DNA of 64,000 bases, from assembly GCF_012489685.1 (NCBI RefSeq), contig NC_080042.1, positions 28,711,158-28,775,157 of the forward strand, in the 5' to 3' direction. Made by a program: the position numbers and the translations under genes. Positions within the stretch are counted from its first letter, which is position 1. Each line of letters begins with the position of its first letter. Under the pieces are notes generated by a model. That model saw only the letters and a list, made by a program, of their open reading frames with translations, made no database searches and had not been told where the DNA came from. This document shows positions 24,771 to 37,800 of this stretch, piece after piece. The stretch comes from Lotus japonicus. Taxonomy: Eukaryota; Streptophyta; Magnoliopsida; Fabales; Fabaceae.

Positions 24771-27700
24771 TGTAAGGCCCGAGTTTTTAAGTTCATGCTA
24801 AGTGAATAAACTTCTTATTCACGATTAGGGTTGATGTAATGTGAAGGGAAACCTGAACGAAAGTTTATTAAATGAAATATATTTATGAAGGAGAAAGTTC
24901 AGGAAAAGTTCAAGGATTTCATTATGATCGATAAAAGTTATAGCACGAACGTTTTACGCTTAAACCTAGGTCAGAAACCCTAGTATATAGCTAATTTTCA
25001 CTTTTAGGCACGATGGCAGTTAATTCCAAAAATCTTAAAAGAAATGTTAGAACTTCTCTTTTTCCATATATCAAAATCGTTTCGAGGCGAAACTCTAGGA
25101 TCTACGAACGTCCGATTCCAATCATCGGAAGTTTGCCGAAACCGAATCCCTGGTATTTCAAAACCCTAGAATCACCCGACAATGGGGACTTTATCTATTC
25201 AGAGCTTCAAATGAATATTCTACACGCGTACACCCATTTCTCTTGATGATTTCAATCTTTCTTCCGAAGGAAGTTTTCTACTCCGACATTCGATGCAAAG
25301 AGCAACTTATCGGGTAAAATAGTTTTATACCGACTATGCATTAGTTGCCAAAAATACAAGGAGACCTCTTTATAGTTTTGGAATTCTTTTGCCAAAACAT
25401 ATCTAATAATTCACGGAGAATGACGCCGGAAAAATCAGATTCGCGAAACTTTCATTTTCCCGCGAATTTCCAACCTTTATATATAGCAAAGAAAGGAAGA
25501 AAAATCAAAACAAACTACCCAAAACCCACCCAAAGGCCGCGAGTTTGCTAAGGAGAGGAGGAGAAGAGATTTTGTTCAATCCTTGCTTGATCGTTAATTA
25601 ATCAGTTGCTGCTTCAAGGTTTCGAGGTATAGTCGCTAATCCTTACCTCTGATCGCTTTTTCCATAGCTTTTCTGTAGAGTTTTCTGAGTGGATAGTTTA
25701 TGGGTTTTTGTAAAACTATCCTGAATCTTTCATTTCTGATTCTAAACCTCTTCTATATGTGCCCAAGATCACTTCTGCCGGATTAGATTTTCCGTTATGT
25801 CGCCGGAATCAATTCTAGCCTAAAATACCCATTTATGTAGTTTTTGAGTAAAGTTCCAACCTTTAGGCTGTAAACTATCGCCTTAGCTTAGTGCTAGTAG
25901 GATTAGTTGTCATAAACGTCGTTGGTGACGTCCCTGCAAAATTTTATTTTTGGGATTTCAGTTTTGAAAATCCTAAGTTAAAAATCATGACCAAAATACC
26001 CTTGCGACAGTTTTTGATCCGATAATTTTTCCGAGTTCAGAATACCCTTAGTTACGGCTTATGAAAGCATAGGAACCAAGTTTGATCGAAGAAAAATCGA
26101 GCCCCTTAATTGTGAAAAGTGGCCGAGCCTATTAGAGGGGGAGGAAGAAATTTCCTTTTCCGAAAACTTGTCCTTTCGCGCTAGATTATCGTACCTTAGA
26201 GTATAGATTACTTCGAGTAACCTTAGTAAGTATCGATAGCTTAGTTTTCGATAGATTCTTATAGTATTCTGTGATTTTGTTGTAAAGGTGCTTTTGAGGA
26301 TTTCCCCTAGGACCAACACTTTGAGTGCGAGGAAGCACTAGTTGATCATTCTGGAGAACTTTCAGGTGAGGGCTTCTCACTGAATCTCTAGTTAATGTTT
26401 AGGGTCGATGTTTCAACATTGTTTACTGTTTATGCACTGAGATTGTGTGTGATTGAAAATGTTTTCTGAGGCTTCGGCTGACAATGTAGATGATTCATCT
26501 ACTGAATGTTTTCGAAGATTGACTTACATGCTATGTGCTATGTGGGTAATCTAGGATGTGTGGTGCATGCTTTATATGCTAAGTGCTAAGTGTTAATGTT
26601 GAGATTTCTTGATATATGACATGTTGTTGATTGTGATGATCTAAATATGCTTTACACTGGAAATCTGAGATTCTGAATGGTGAGAATAGCGGGCAGGTCA
26701 TGCCGATTTTATTTTGAGAGTTTTGAGAAAGTTTGATAGGACGAACGAGGTTCGGGCCTTGATTTTGTTTAGTGGATCGAGACATCCTCTGGAAGCGACT
26801 TGGGATTGGTAGATCCTGTAAATGTATAAGACTTGCGATAAGACAAAATGGAATCTATTTTATAAAGAAAACTCATAAGACCTTAAATAACCTCTAAATC
26901 TTTAAGTAATGATAATAACCTCGAAGGAAGGCATTGGAAGTCAAATCTTAGTTTTGGAAAAACGAGGAGTGTCGTCGGATCCAAGTGTTGAGTATGTCGT
27001 TGTTGTGCTGTTGGAGCAGCGTTGGTTGTTGTGCTGTTGGAGCAGCGTTGGTTGCTGTGCTGTTGGAGCAGCTATGTTGTGGGGCTATCCTGGGGATAAG
27101 TCCGGGGAACCGTTAGTTCCCGAGTATGTGATACTCTTGTGCTGTTGGAGCAGCTACGCGTGTTGTGAAGTGTGTCTTTTGTCGCAGAATCGACTTTACC
27201 TTAGGGTAAGCTTTTAGAGACATTAATTTAGCTAGAACACGTGGCGACGTGTCGAGTGAGGTCGGAGACGTTGTTTGGCTAATCACTGCATTGCATGCAC
27301 TCATTAAGTGGTTTAAACACGGCGAGATACCGGACCACGGCGGATTCCAAAATTGGTTATAAGACCAGGATTTCCGCGTAAGAGCGCTGCTAGGTGACTC
27401 TTAGTAGCAGACCGAAATGGCAGGCCTTCGGGTTTTATGCTGATCTGGCTACATGATGATGTTGGAGTAGGAGGCATCACGGGCCGAAATGGCACCACCG
27501 TGGCTGGTGAAGGGCTGATCCGATGATGTCCATCCGTTCCGGAATGCATATTGGTTGACTGGGTTAACCTGCATTGCATATCATGCAACATACATACTAA
27601 TTTAGTTGTTGAGTGTGATTGTTATTTGTCAATCCTATTTGGAACATGTTATTTGTTATTGTCGTCATTTACATTCGATATGGAACATGCAACCCTAGGA

Positions 27701-27931
27701 ATGATATCTCTAGTTATAAGCCTAAGTGGCTATCTATTATTTGTACCTATTGGGTTTATTATCTACATAGTTCTTTAGAGTTGACCCTCGCGTCTTCTGT
27801 GTGTGTTTTGGCGGACAACGCCTTTTGTCAGATGAGTATTGCGGACTGGTTCACCATGGTCCACCCTTCGGGGGAAACTAGGTTGGGATGCTGGAACAGG
27901 AGCGCGTCGCGGTAGCGAGAGGATGACGGAT
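24771..27931 (+). repeat. Element C, 3' LTR, first part
   Basis: Starts TGTAAGGCCCGAG right after the polypurine tract and runs to the TSD cggat (27927-27931) of solo LTR D. It carries the same TATA box, 78-nt block (26288-26365), minisatellite (27000-27076) and shortened LTR ORF (ATG 27832, stop ending 27915) as the 5' LTR. Confidence 0.94.
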
Positions 27932-28375
27932 TGTAACACCCCGATTTCGGTGGCGTCACTTTAGTAACCAAAGAAATAACTTAAGCGGAAAAACGTGAAT
28001 TATTTTTTTTCGATAATGTAAGTAAAGACAGAAAGAGATGAAACTCTAAAACGAAGATAACAGAACTAATATACAATATGATTACAGCCCCCACTGTAAG
28101 TTGTAAACCACGTCACGAGTAAACCTCCAGTGACGGAAAGTAAAAGAGAGTAACGCCCGTAGGCAAAAGTACAAACCAAGGTAAAAATACTGTGTCCGCA
28201 ACACTAAACCTCAAAATCTGAGAACAAGTTGGCCCAGCGGCCTAAGAAAAGACCCCCTAAATCCAACCAGCTCTCTGTGATCTCCATAGGAAACCACACA
28301 AAAAGCTACCGGTAGGAAACTACCCTGTCCCTAAAACTGAAGCATGACGGTCAGAGCATCGACACTACTCCTACA

Positions 28376-28504
28376 CTAATCCCATCTCGAGTAAGTCGCT
28401 CGGTGGCCAGCGGGGTCGACCACCCCTGAACCGTAGTCCTCCTGATCAAGCTTCTTCAACCTAGTTTCCCCTGAAGGGTGAACCATCGTGAACCGGTCCG
28501 CCAT
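28376..28504 (-). pseudogene. LTR ORF of D (42 residues, truncated)
   Basis: On the minus strand an ATG at 28504 starts MADRFTMVHPSGETRLKKLD, followed by VVDPAGHRATYS and a stop. Against LTR B, most base changes within the shared part fall on third codon positions (for example GTC/GTT, TCG/TCA, CAT/CAC, TAT/TAC). That supports this frame as a real protein in the ancestor. The proline-rich and acidic half is missing. Confidence 0.5.
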
Positions 28505-29946
28505 ACTCAACTGACAATGGCGTAGTCCGCCCAAACACACACAGAAGACGCGAGGGTCAACTCCAAAGAATTATATAAATAATAAAACCAGATATATAGG
28601 GTAATAATTATTTAGCCTCTCAGGCTTATACGTTTAGGGATAACATCCTAGGGTTGCATATATCACAACGAATATAAAGATCATAATAACAATTAGCATG
28701 CCTCAAGTAGGATAAACAGGTACCAATCACACTCAGCAACTAAGTCAGCATGTATGTTGCATGAAATGCAATGCTGGGTAACAAAATGCATTCCGGAAGA
28801 AGGATGGACACCATCGAGTCAGCCCTAACACCGGCCAAAGTGGGACCATTCCGCTCGGGCGCCTCTTACACCACACAAAAGTAGTCAGATCAGCAGTGAA
28901 CCCGTAGGTCTGCCATTCCGTCTGCTACTAAGGACCACCGTAGTGTCCTAAATATGGAAATCCGGGTCTTATGACCATTTTGGAATCCACCGAGGTCCGG
29001 TATCACGCCGTGTATTAACCTCAAAATGAGTGCATGAATGCAAGTGATTAGCCAAACAACGTCTCCGACCTCACTCGACACGTCGTCACGTGTTCTAGCT
29101 AACTTATTGTCTCTAAAAAGCCTACCCTAAGGCAAACGTCGATTCTGCGACAAAATGAATTAATCAAAAGAAGAAGAAGATACTTTGGAACTCATGGTTC
29201 CCGGCAAAACTTTAGATAGCCAATCAATAAACTGCTCATCGAGCGAAAAGGTACCGAAGTACTTGGAAACTTATAGTCTCCGGCTAAACTTTAGATAGCC
29301 AAACAATAAACTGCTCATCGAGCGAAAAGAGTATCAACATACTCGAAAACTTGTAAGTTCCTCAAAACTTGGACTCGACGACACTTATCATATCTTCAAG
29401 ACTAATATTCAGGCTCTAAGCTCTTATCTAAAGTTGTTATCATTGTTCAAGGGGTTTAGAGATTGATTAATGTCTTATGAATTTTCTTTGAGAAAATAGA
29501 TTTCGTTTAGTCTTATGATACTTCCTATGAGTTTCAGGGATCCCATAATCCCAATTAATTTCTGAGAAGGTCTCGATCCATTAAAATATAACAAGGTCCG
29601 AACTTCGTTCGTCCTTTCAAACTCTCTCAAAATCTCATAAAAATTCGGCATGACTTGCCCGTAATCCTCACTTTCCAGAAACATAGGCACGAGTGGAATA
29701 GCATCAATGAAACAGCTCAACCAATAGGCATAAACAGCATATTCCAACACATCCTAAGTTAACCATGTAGCACATAGCATGTGAATCATTTAGCACACAA
29801 TATCATGGCATCAAGTACTCAACAAGTTCGGCCGAAGCCTCAGAAATCATTTCAGACATTTAGCAATTAGGTGCATAACACATAAATCAAGTCGAATTTC
29901 ATCGACACCTAAAGCATTATCTAGTAATTCAGAGAGTAGCCCTCAC

Positions 29947-30024
29947 CGGTGGGTCTTCCAGCTTCTTCCTCAAGATGTTCTCCAAACTCTTCTCCTTGAT
30001 TTCTGGGAATCTCCTCAAACGAAC
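29947..30024 (-). other. 78-nt exon-like block in LTR D
   Basis: On the minus strand it lies between GCTTAAG and GTGAGG. Length is again 78 nt, and the open frame (two leading bases) reads SFEEIPRNQGEEF followed by an acidic tail. Sequence has diverged from B and C, but length, phase, splice-site-like borders and acidic character are kept. Confidence 0.48.
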
Positions 30025-31511
30025 CTTAAGCAAAAATCACAGAAATCAACACCAAGAGTCAGAAACTCAGCAATCAAAGAGTCCTAGGGTTACACAGTAC
30101 ACTACTACCTCCTTGGTACGACAATCTAACGCGTTAAGACAAGTTTTCGAAAAATCGGATTCTCCTCCCCCCTTGATATAGCTCTCGGCCACTTTCCTTA
30201 ATTGGGAGGGTCGATTTTTCTTCGATCAAACTTGGTTCCTAGGTTAACATAAGCCGTAACTAAGACGGTTCTAGGCTCGGAAAAATTTTCGGATCGAAAA
30301 CTGATATAGGGGTAGTTTGGTCATTATTTTTAGCTCAGAATTTCAAAATTGGATTTTTGAAAAACAAATTGGATGGGGACGTCCACAACGACGTTTATGA
30401 CGACAAATCCTACTAGCACTAAGCCAAGTCGATAGATTAGAGTGTAAAGGTTGCGACTTTGCCGAAAAATGGGTATTTAGGGTAGAAATTGATCCCGGCG
30501 GCATTTCGTCGACATTTGACAAAATCTAATCCGCAGAACACGCTCAGGAGCATGCAGGGAAGAAGTTTAGACGCTGAAATCAGCTGATTTGAACAGTTTT
30601 TCAAAAACCTCAAAATTTTGAACTCAGAAAGTCGCAGGAGAAATGGACAGAAACGACGATTCGAAGGAGAGTATAGATTACCTACCTCGAGGTCTTCGAT
30701 TAGTGACGATCGGTGAAGCAAACGGGCAAGAAACGACGAAGATCCGGATCTCTCTCTCTCTCTAGGAACTCGCGGTTTTGGGGGTGGGGAAAATGGGTTT
30801 TTTCTCAAAAATCTAATTTTCAAGCTATTTATAGGTTTTGGAAAAAACGGAAAAATGATTTTTTTGCGATTCCGATTTTTCCTGCGCGTTCCTCTGCGCA
30901 TTCTAAGATAGGTTCTGGCGACAGAATTCCAGAACTCAAAATAGGATTCTTGGAATTAAACCAAAAGATCCAAAATCGGCATAAGTCGGTGTAAGTCGGT
31001 TTATCCCGAAAAACTACTTTTTGCAGTGATCGTCGGATGAGAAAACTTCCTTCTGAAGAAAGATTAGGAATGATGAGAGAAGTAGGAGAACGCGGGTGGA
31101 ATCTTCATTTGAGTTTCCGGATAGAAAAAGTCTTCATCGTCTGTCGATCTTAGGTTTTTCGAACTATCAGGGATTCCGTTCCGGCAAACTTCCGAGAATT
31201 GGAATTTGACGTTCGTACTTTCCAGGATTTCGCATCGAAATGGTTGTTTAAGGACGGAAAAGAGAAGTTCTAACATTTCTCTGAGGATTTTTGGAATTAG
31301 TTTCCATCGTGTCCTAAAGCGTAAATTAACTATTCACTAATACCTTCGACCTAGGATTAAGCGTATGTTAGTCGTGCTATAACTCTTTCGGTTTTTCGAT
31401 ACATTCTTGGACTTTTCCTGAACCTCTTTCCTTCCCAAATTTATCTTAATCAAATAACTCTTTTATTTTATTCACTTATCCAAAGCGTTAAAACTTGGGC
31501 CTTACACGGAT

Positions 31512-32057
31512 GGTGTACATAGACTAGGTCGTTCTGGATTTCGAATTCGGACGACGATCATGCTAGCATGTAGGTTTTAGTGCTGGTGTGAGCTCCTCGA
31601 GATGGGATTAGTGTAGGAGTAGAGTCTTAGCTCTGAACATCATTTGTTTTCTTTCGGGACAGGGTAGTTTCCCACCTATAGCTTTTTGTGTGGTTTCTTT
31701 ACGGGAATCACAGAGAGTTGGTTGGACTTAGGAGGTCTTATTTTCAGGCCATTGGGTCAGCTGATTCTCAGTTTTGAGGGATGGTGTTGCGGGCACTTCA
31801 CCCTTTTCTTTTGGTTTGTATATATTGCCTACGGGCGTTACAGTTTTCTTTCTGTCACTGGAGGTTACTCATGACGAGGTTGTTACTACTACAGCGGGGG
31901 CTGTTTACATATTGTATATTAGTTTAATTACTTTTCGCATTCGGGTTTTATTCAATTCAGTTTTGTCTTAGTTATTATAAAAAAAAAATATTCACGTTTT
32001 TCCGCATTAAGTTTATTTTGGTTACTAAAGTGACGCCACCGAAATCGGGGTGTTACA
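31512..32057 (+). repeat. Element C, 3' LTR, second part
   Basis: Continuation of the LTR after solo LTR D. It ends GGGGTGTTACA at 32057, followed by the TSD acagg and the resumed pol frame of B. The site where E sits in the other LTR is intact here (gctagcatgtagg). Confidence 0.94.
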
Positions 32058-32062
32058 ACAGG

Positions 32063-34853
32063 GCCGATTTCGATTGCACCATATCGTATGGCACCTGCGG
32101 AGCTAGTGGAATTGAAGTCCCAACTAGAAGATCTTTTGTCGAAGGGATTCATTTGACCAAGAGTTTCACCTTGGGGAGCGCCAGTCTTATTGGTGAAGAA
32201 GAAGGACGGGAAATCGAGATTATGTGTCGACTACCGACAACTGAACAAAGTAACCGTCAAGAATAGGTATCCGTTACCTAGAATTGATGATTTGATGGAT
32301 CAACTGCGAGGAGCGACAATATTCTCGAAGATCGACCTGAAGTCGGGTTATCATCAAATCAGGGTCAAGACCGAGGATATCCAGAAGACGGCATTCAGAA
32401 CCCGTTATCGACACTATGAGTACTTAGTGATGCCATTTGGGGTGACAAATGCACCGGCAATATTCATGGCTTACATGAATATGAATTTCCATACATTCTT
32501 GGATCGATTCGTCGTGGTGTTTATCGACGATATCCTAATCTACTAAAAGAATGCTGAGGACCATGAGGAGCACTTGCGACAAGTTTTACAAGTGCTGAGG
32601 GAGAAGGAGTTGTACGCCAATCCTTCTAAGTGCGAATTTTGGCTCGAAGAGGTAAAATTCTTAGGCCATGTGATCTCTAAGGAGGGGATAGCTGTGGACC
32701 CAGCAAAGGTAGAGACCGTATTGTCATGGGAACGGCCAAAGACAGTGACTGAGATCAGGAGTTTTGTCGGTTTGGCGGGATACTATCGTCGCTTTATCGA
32801 GAATTTCGCCAAGATTGTTGGACCGTTGACTCAACTTACGAGGAAGGACCAACCTTTTGCATGGACTGAAGCGTGCGAAACTAGTTTTCAGACGATGAAG
32901 GAACGGTTGACGACGTCACCTGTACTCGTTTTACCGCAACAAGAGGAACCTTATGAGGTTTACTGTGATGCTTCGCATCAAGGTTTGGGATGTGTGCTGA
33001 TGCAACATCGAAAAGTGGTTGCTTATGCTTCAAGACAACTGAAGGTGCATGAGAAGAATTATCCAACTCATGACTTAGAGCTAGCTGCCATCGTATTTGC
33101 GCTGAAGATTTGGAGACATCACTTATATGGATGCAATTTCACCATATTCAGTGATCATAAGAGCTTGAAGTACTTGTTTGAGCAGAAGGAGCTGAACATG
33201 AGGCAGCGTCGGTGGATGGAATTTCTCAAAGATTACGAGTTCACTCTGCAATATCATTCTGGAAAGGCGAACGTAGTTGCTGATGCCTTGAGCAGGAAGA
33301 TGCACATCTCGTCGATGATGGTGAAGGAGCTGCAACTGCTGGAACAATTTCGAGATTTGAGCTTGGATGTGAGATTGTCCGAAGGGGAACTGAAGTTCGG
33401 AATGATCAGAATCACAAATGGATTGATGGAAGAAATCCGAGACCAACAGTTACAAGATGAGTTTCTGCTCGGGAAAAGGAATTTGGTAAGTCAAGGTAAA
33501 GACCCAGAATTCAAGGTAGGAAGTGACAACATCCTACGGTGCAAGGATATGGTTTGTGTGCCTAACAACCCTGACTTGAGAAGATTGATTATGGATGAAG
33601 GACACAAGAGCAAGTTAAGCATTCATCCTGGAATGAAGAAGATGTACCAGGACTTGAAGGTGAATTTTTGGTGGCCAGGAATGAAAAGACAAGTGGCTGA
33701 GTATGTAGCGGCATGTTTGACATGTCAGAAGGCAAAGGTGGAGCATCAGAAGTCTTCAGGTATGCTACAAAGCTTGGATGTGCCAGAATGGAAATGGGAT
33801 AGCATATCAATGGATTTCGTCGTGGCTTTGCCAAGAACTCAGAAGGGATATGATTCTATTTGGGTAATCGTGGATCGACTGACAAAGTCAGCTCATTTCG
33901 TACCTGTGAGGACTACGTACAACGTGGAGAAACTATAAGAGATTTACATATCCGAGATTGTACGACTTCACGGAGTGCCGACAAGTATTGTATCCGATCG
34001 AGACCTGAAGTTTACATCACATTTTTGGGGAGCTCTTCAGGAAGCTTTGGGAACGAGACTGAGACTAAGTTCTGCTTATCATCCGCAGACTGATGGACAG
34101 ACTGAGAGGACAATCCATTCGTTGGAAGATTTGCTACGCGCTTGCGTGTTAGACAACAAGGGCAGTTGGGATACCTTGTTACAGTTGATTGAGTTCACAT
34201 ACAACAACAGTTTTCATACGAGCATAGGTATGGCACCGTATGAGGCTTTGTATGGCCGCAAGTGTAGAACACCTTTGTGTTGGTACCAAAACGGAGAAAA
34301 TCTGTTGGTAGGACCGGAACTTCTGCAACAGACCACTGAGAAGATCAAGCAGATCAGAGAGAAGATGAAGACTTCTCAGAGTAGACAGAAGAGTTATGCC
34401 GATCAGAGGCGCAGAACTCTGGAATTCGAAGAAGGAGACCATGTATTTCTGAGAGTTACTCAGACGACGGGAGTTGGTCGAGCAATCAAGTCAAAGAAGC
34501 TTACGCCCAAGTTTATTGGACCTTATCAGATCACTCGTCGAATTGGACCAGTCGCTTATCAGATTGCACTACCTCCATTTCTATCAAACATTCATGATGT
34601 ATTCCACGTGTCACAACTGAGGAAATATATTGCGGATCCGACACATGTTATGGAGCTGGATGACATTGATTTGAAGGATGATCTGTCTTTCGAGGCACCG
34701 CCAATTAGCATTGGTGACACCAGGATAAAACAGTTGAGAGGAAAAGAGATTGAGTTAGTGAAAGTCATTTGGAATAAAGACACCGGTGATGCGACATGGG
34801 AGCTGAAGGAGAAGATTCAAGAACAGTATCCAGAACTTTTTACTAACCCTTAA
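32063..34853 (+). pseudogene. gag-pol: Element B pol: RT, RNase H, integrase, chromodomain-like tail (three stops)
   Basis: This is the second half of the B polyprotein, resumed in phase after element C. It holds RT (FIDDILIY), RNase H ([10 protein letters not shown]), integrase (LTCQKAK zinc-binding region, SMDFVV, SDRD and [10 protein letters not shown] around the catalytic residues) and the chromodomain-like tail ending YPELFTNP. Stops interrupt it at 32154-32156 (TGA for CGA), 32544-32546 (TAA for TCG, just after the RT active site) and 33936-33938 (TAA for TCA, in integrase). No frameshift is needed. These breaks make B non-autonomous. Confidence 0.94.
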
Positions 34854-34890
34854 GTTTCGAGGTCGAAACTTTCTTTTTGGAGGGTAGTAA

Positions 34891-37800
34891 TGTAAGGCCC
34901 AAGTTTTCAAACTTATGCTAAGTGAATAAACTTCTTATTCACGATTAGGGTTGATGTAATGTGAAGGGAAACCTGAACAAAAGTTCATTAAATGAAATAT
35001 ATTTATGAAGGAGAAAGTTCAGGAAAAGTCTGAGGATTGTATCGAAGTCGATTTAAGTTATAGCACGACTAATATTCGCTTTAAAAACCTAGGACAAGAA
35101 TCTTAGGAAATAACATTATGTTCCACCCTTGGAACACTGTAGGATTTTAGTCCAAAAATCTTCAGAGAAATGTTAGAACTTCTCTTTTTCCATATATCAA
35201 CATCGTTTCGAGGCGAAACTCTAGGATCTACGAACGCCCGATTCCAATCATCGGAAGTTTGCCGAAACCGAATCCCTGGTATTTCAAAACCCTAGAATCA
35301 ACCGACAATGAAGACTTTTTCTATTCAGAGCTTCAAATGAAGATTCTACACGCGTACACCCATTTCTCTTGATGATTTCAATCTTTCTTCAGAAGGAAGT
35401 TTTCCATTCCGACATTCGATGCAAAAAGCAACTTATCGGGTAAAATAGTTTTACACCGACTATGCATTAGTTGCCAAAAATACAAGGAGACATCTTTTTA
35501 GTTTTGGAATTCTTTTGCCAAAACATATCTTAGAATTCACGGAGAATGACGCAGGAAAAATCAGATTCGCGAAACTTTCATTTTCCCGCGAATTTCCATC
35601 TTCTATATATAGCAAGCAAGTGAGAAAAAAACACAAAACTCCTCCATTTTTCTCTCCAAGGCCGCGAGCTTCAACAAGGAAGAAGGAAGAAGAGTTTTCT
35701 TCATTACTTGCTTGATCATTGATCCGTTAGTTGCTGCTTCAAGGTTTCGAGGTATAGTCGCTAATCATTACCTCTGATCGCTTTTTCCATAGCTTTTCTG
35801 TAGACTTTTCTGAGCTGATAGTTTATGGGTTTTTGCAAAACTATCATGAAAATTTCATTTCTGATTCTAAACCTCTTCCTTATGTGCCCAAGATCACTTC
35901 TGCCGGGTTAGATTTTCCGTTATGTCGCCGGAATTCCGCCGGAATCAATTTTAGCCTTAAATACCCATTTTTGGAGTTTTTGGAGTAAAGCTTCAACCTT
36001 TAGGCTAAAAACTATCGCCTTAGCTTAGTGCTAGTAGGATTAGTTGTCATAAACGTCGTTGGTGACGTCCCTGTCAAATTTGGTTTTTGGGATTTCAGTT
36101 TTGAAAATCCTAAGTTAAAAATCATGACCAAAATACCCCTGCGACAGTTTTTGATCCGATAATTTTTCCGAGTTCAGAATACCCTTAGTTACGGCTAATG
36201 ATAGCATATGAACCAAGTTTGATCGAAGAAAAATCGAGTCTCCTAATTGTGAAAAGTGGCCGAACCTATTAAGGGGGAGGAGGAAAATTTCCTTTTCCGA
36301 AAACTTGTCTTTCGCGCTAGATTATCGTACCTTAGAGTATAGATTACTTCGAGTAACCTTAGTAAGTATCGATAGCTTAGTTTTCGATAGATTCTGATAG
36401 TATTTCTGTGATTTTGTTTTAAAGGAACTTTTGAGGAATTTCCTGAGGAACAACACTTTGATTGTGAGGAAGAGTTGGAAATTCATTCTGGAGAACCTAC
36501 AGGTGAGGGCTTCTCACTGAATCTCTAGTTAATACTTAGGGTCGATGCTTTCGACATTGTTTACTGTTTATGCACTGGATTGTGTGTGATTGGAAAATGT
36601 TTTCTGAGGCTTCGGCTGACAATGTAGATGATGCATCTACTGAATGTTTTTGATGAGTGAATTACATGCTAAGTGCTAATTGGGCAATTTAGGATGTGTG
36701 GTGCATGCCTTATATGCTAAGTGCTATGTGGTTATTGCTTAATATATTGATATATGACATGTTGATTGGTTGTGCTGAGTTATTTATACTTATGCAATGA
36801 GATCTGAGATTCTGAATGGTGAGAATAGCGGGCAGGTCATGCCGATTTTATTTTGAGAGTTTTAAGAAAGCTTGATAGGACGAATGAGATTCGGACCTTG
36901 TTATGATGTGTATGGATCGAGACATTCTCTGGAGTCATTTGGGGATTTGGAGATCCCAAGAACTTATAGGATTTGCGATAAGACTAAAAGGATAGTATTT
37001 TGTAAAGAAAACTCATAAGACATTAAACAACCTCTAAATCTTTAATTAATGATAATAAACTCGAAAGGAAGGCGTGGAAGTCAAATCTTAGTTTTGGAAA
37101 ACGAGAAGTGTCGTCGGATCCCAGTATTGAGAAAGTTGAGAGGCTTCGAGTATGTAGATGTTGTGGTGCTGTTGGAGCAGCGTTTGTTGTTGTGCTGTTG
37201 GAGCAGCTATGTTGTTGGGCTATCCTGGGGATAAGTCCGGGAAACCGTTAGTTTCCGAGAGTGTGATACTCTGTGCTCGTTGAGCAATTGTGACCATCGG
37301 ATTGAGATGAGTCGGATGATTTGGAGATCATCGTGAGTTATGTGTTGTTGTGAAGAAGTGTCTTTTGTCGCAGAATCGACTTTACCTTAGGGTAAGCTTT
37401 TAGAGACTTTAATTTACCTAGAACACGTGGCGACGTGTCGAGTGAGATTCGGAGACGTTGTTTGTCTAATCATCCTGCATTCATGCAACATTAATGAGGT
37501 ATTAACACAGGACGTACTCTAGACCTCGTCGGATTCCAAAATGGTCATAAGACCCGGATTTCCGTGTAAGAGCGTCTGTAGACGTCTCTTGTAGCAGACC
37601 GAAATGGCAGACCTACGGGTTACGGCTGATCTGACTACCGCTGTCGTTGGAGTAAGAGGCACGCGGGCCGAAATGGTCCCACCGTGGCTGGTGCTAGGGC
37701 TGATCCGTTGATGTCCATCCGTTCCGGATTGCATATTGGTTGACTGGTTTAACCTGTATACATATCACGCAACATGCATACTAATTTAGTTGTTGAGTGT

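Larger units (their letters stand above)
27932..31506 (-). mobile_element. Solo LTR D (3,575 bp, minus strand)
   Basis: On the minus strand it runs from TGTAAGGCCCAAG to GGGGTGTTACA. The TSD cggat lies at 27927-27931 and 31507-31511, and there is no interior, primer-binding site or second LTR. It is therefore a solo LTR left by recombination between two LTRs. It belongs to a chromovirus family related to B and C but clearly diverged. It has a TATA-like box (30826-30833), a CT microsatellite at about 30748-30763, the 78-nt exon-like block (29947-30024) and a shortened LTR ORF (28376-28504). Confidence 0.94.
8658..32057 (+). mobile_element. Element C: Ty3/gypsy chromovirus, itself carrying E and D
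   Basis: C begins TGTAAGGCCCGAG and ends GGGGTGTTACA. The TSD acagg lies at 8653-8657 and 32058-32062, and removing C restores the reading frame of B exactly. Its 5' LTR is 8658-11885 plus 19595-20080 (3,714 bp), split by E. Its interior is 20081-24770. Its 3' LTR is 24771-27931 plus 31512-32057 (3,707 bp), split by solo LTR D. The LTRs differ by roughly 25-30 substitutions by eye, plus small indels including an 11-bp deletion near 25808. Confidence 0.95.
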
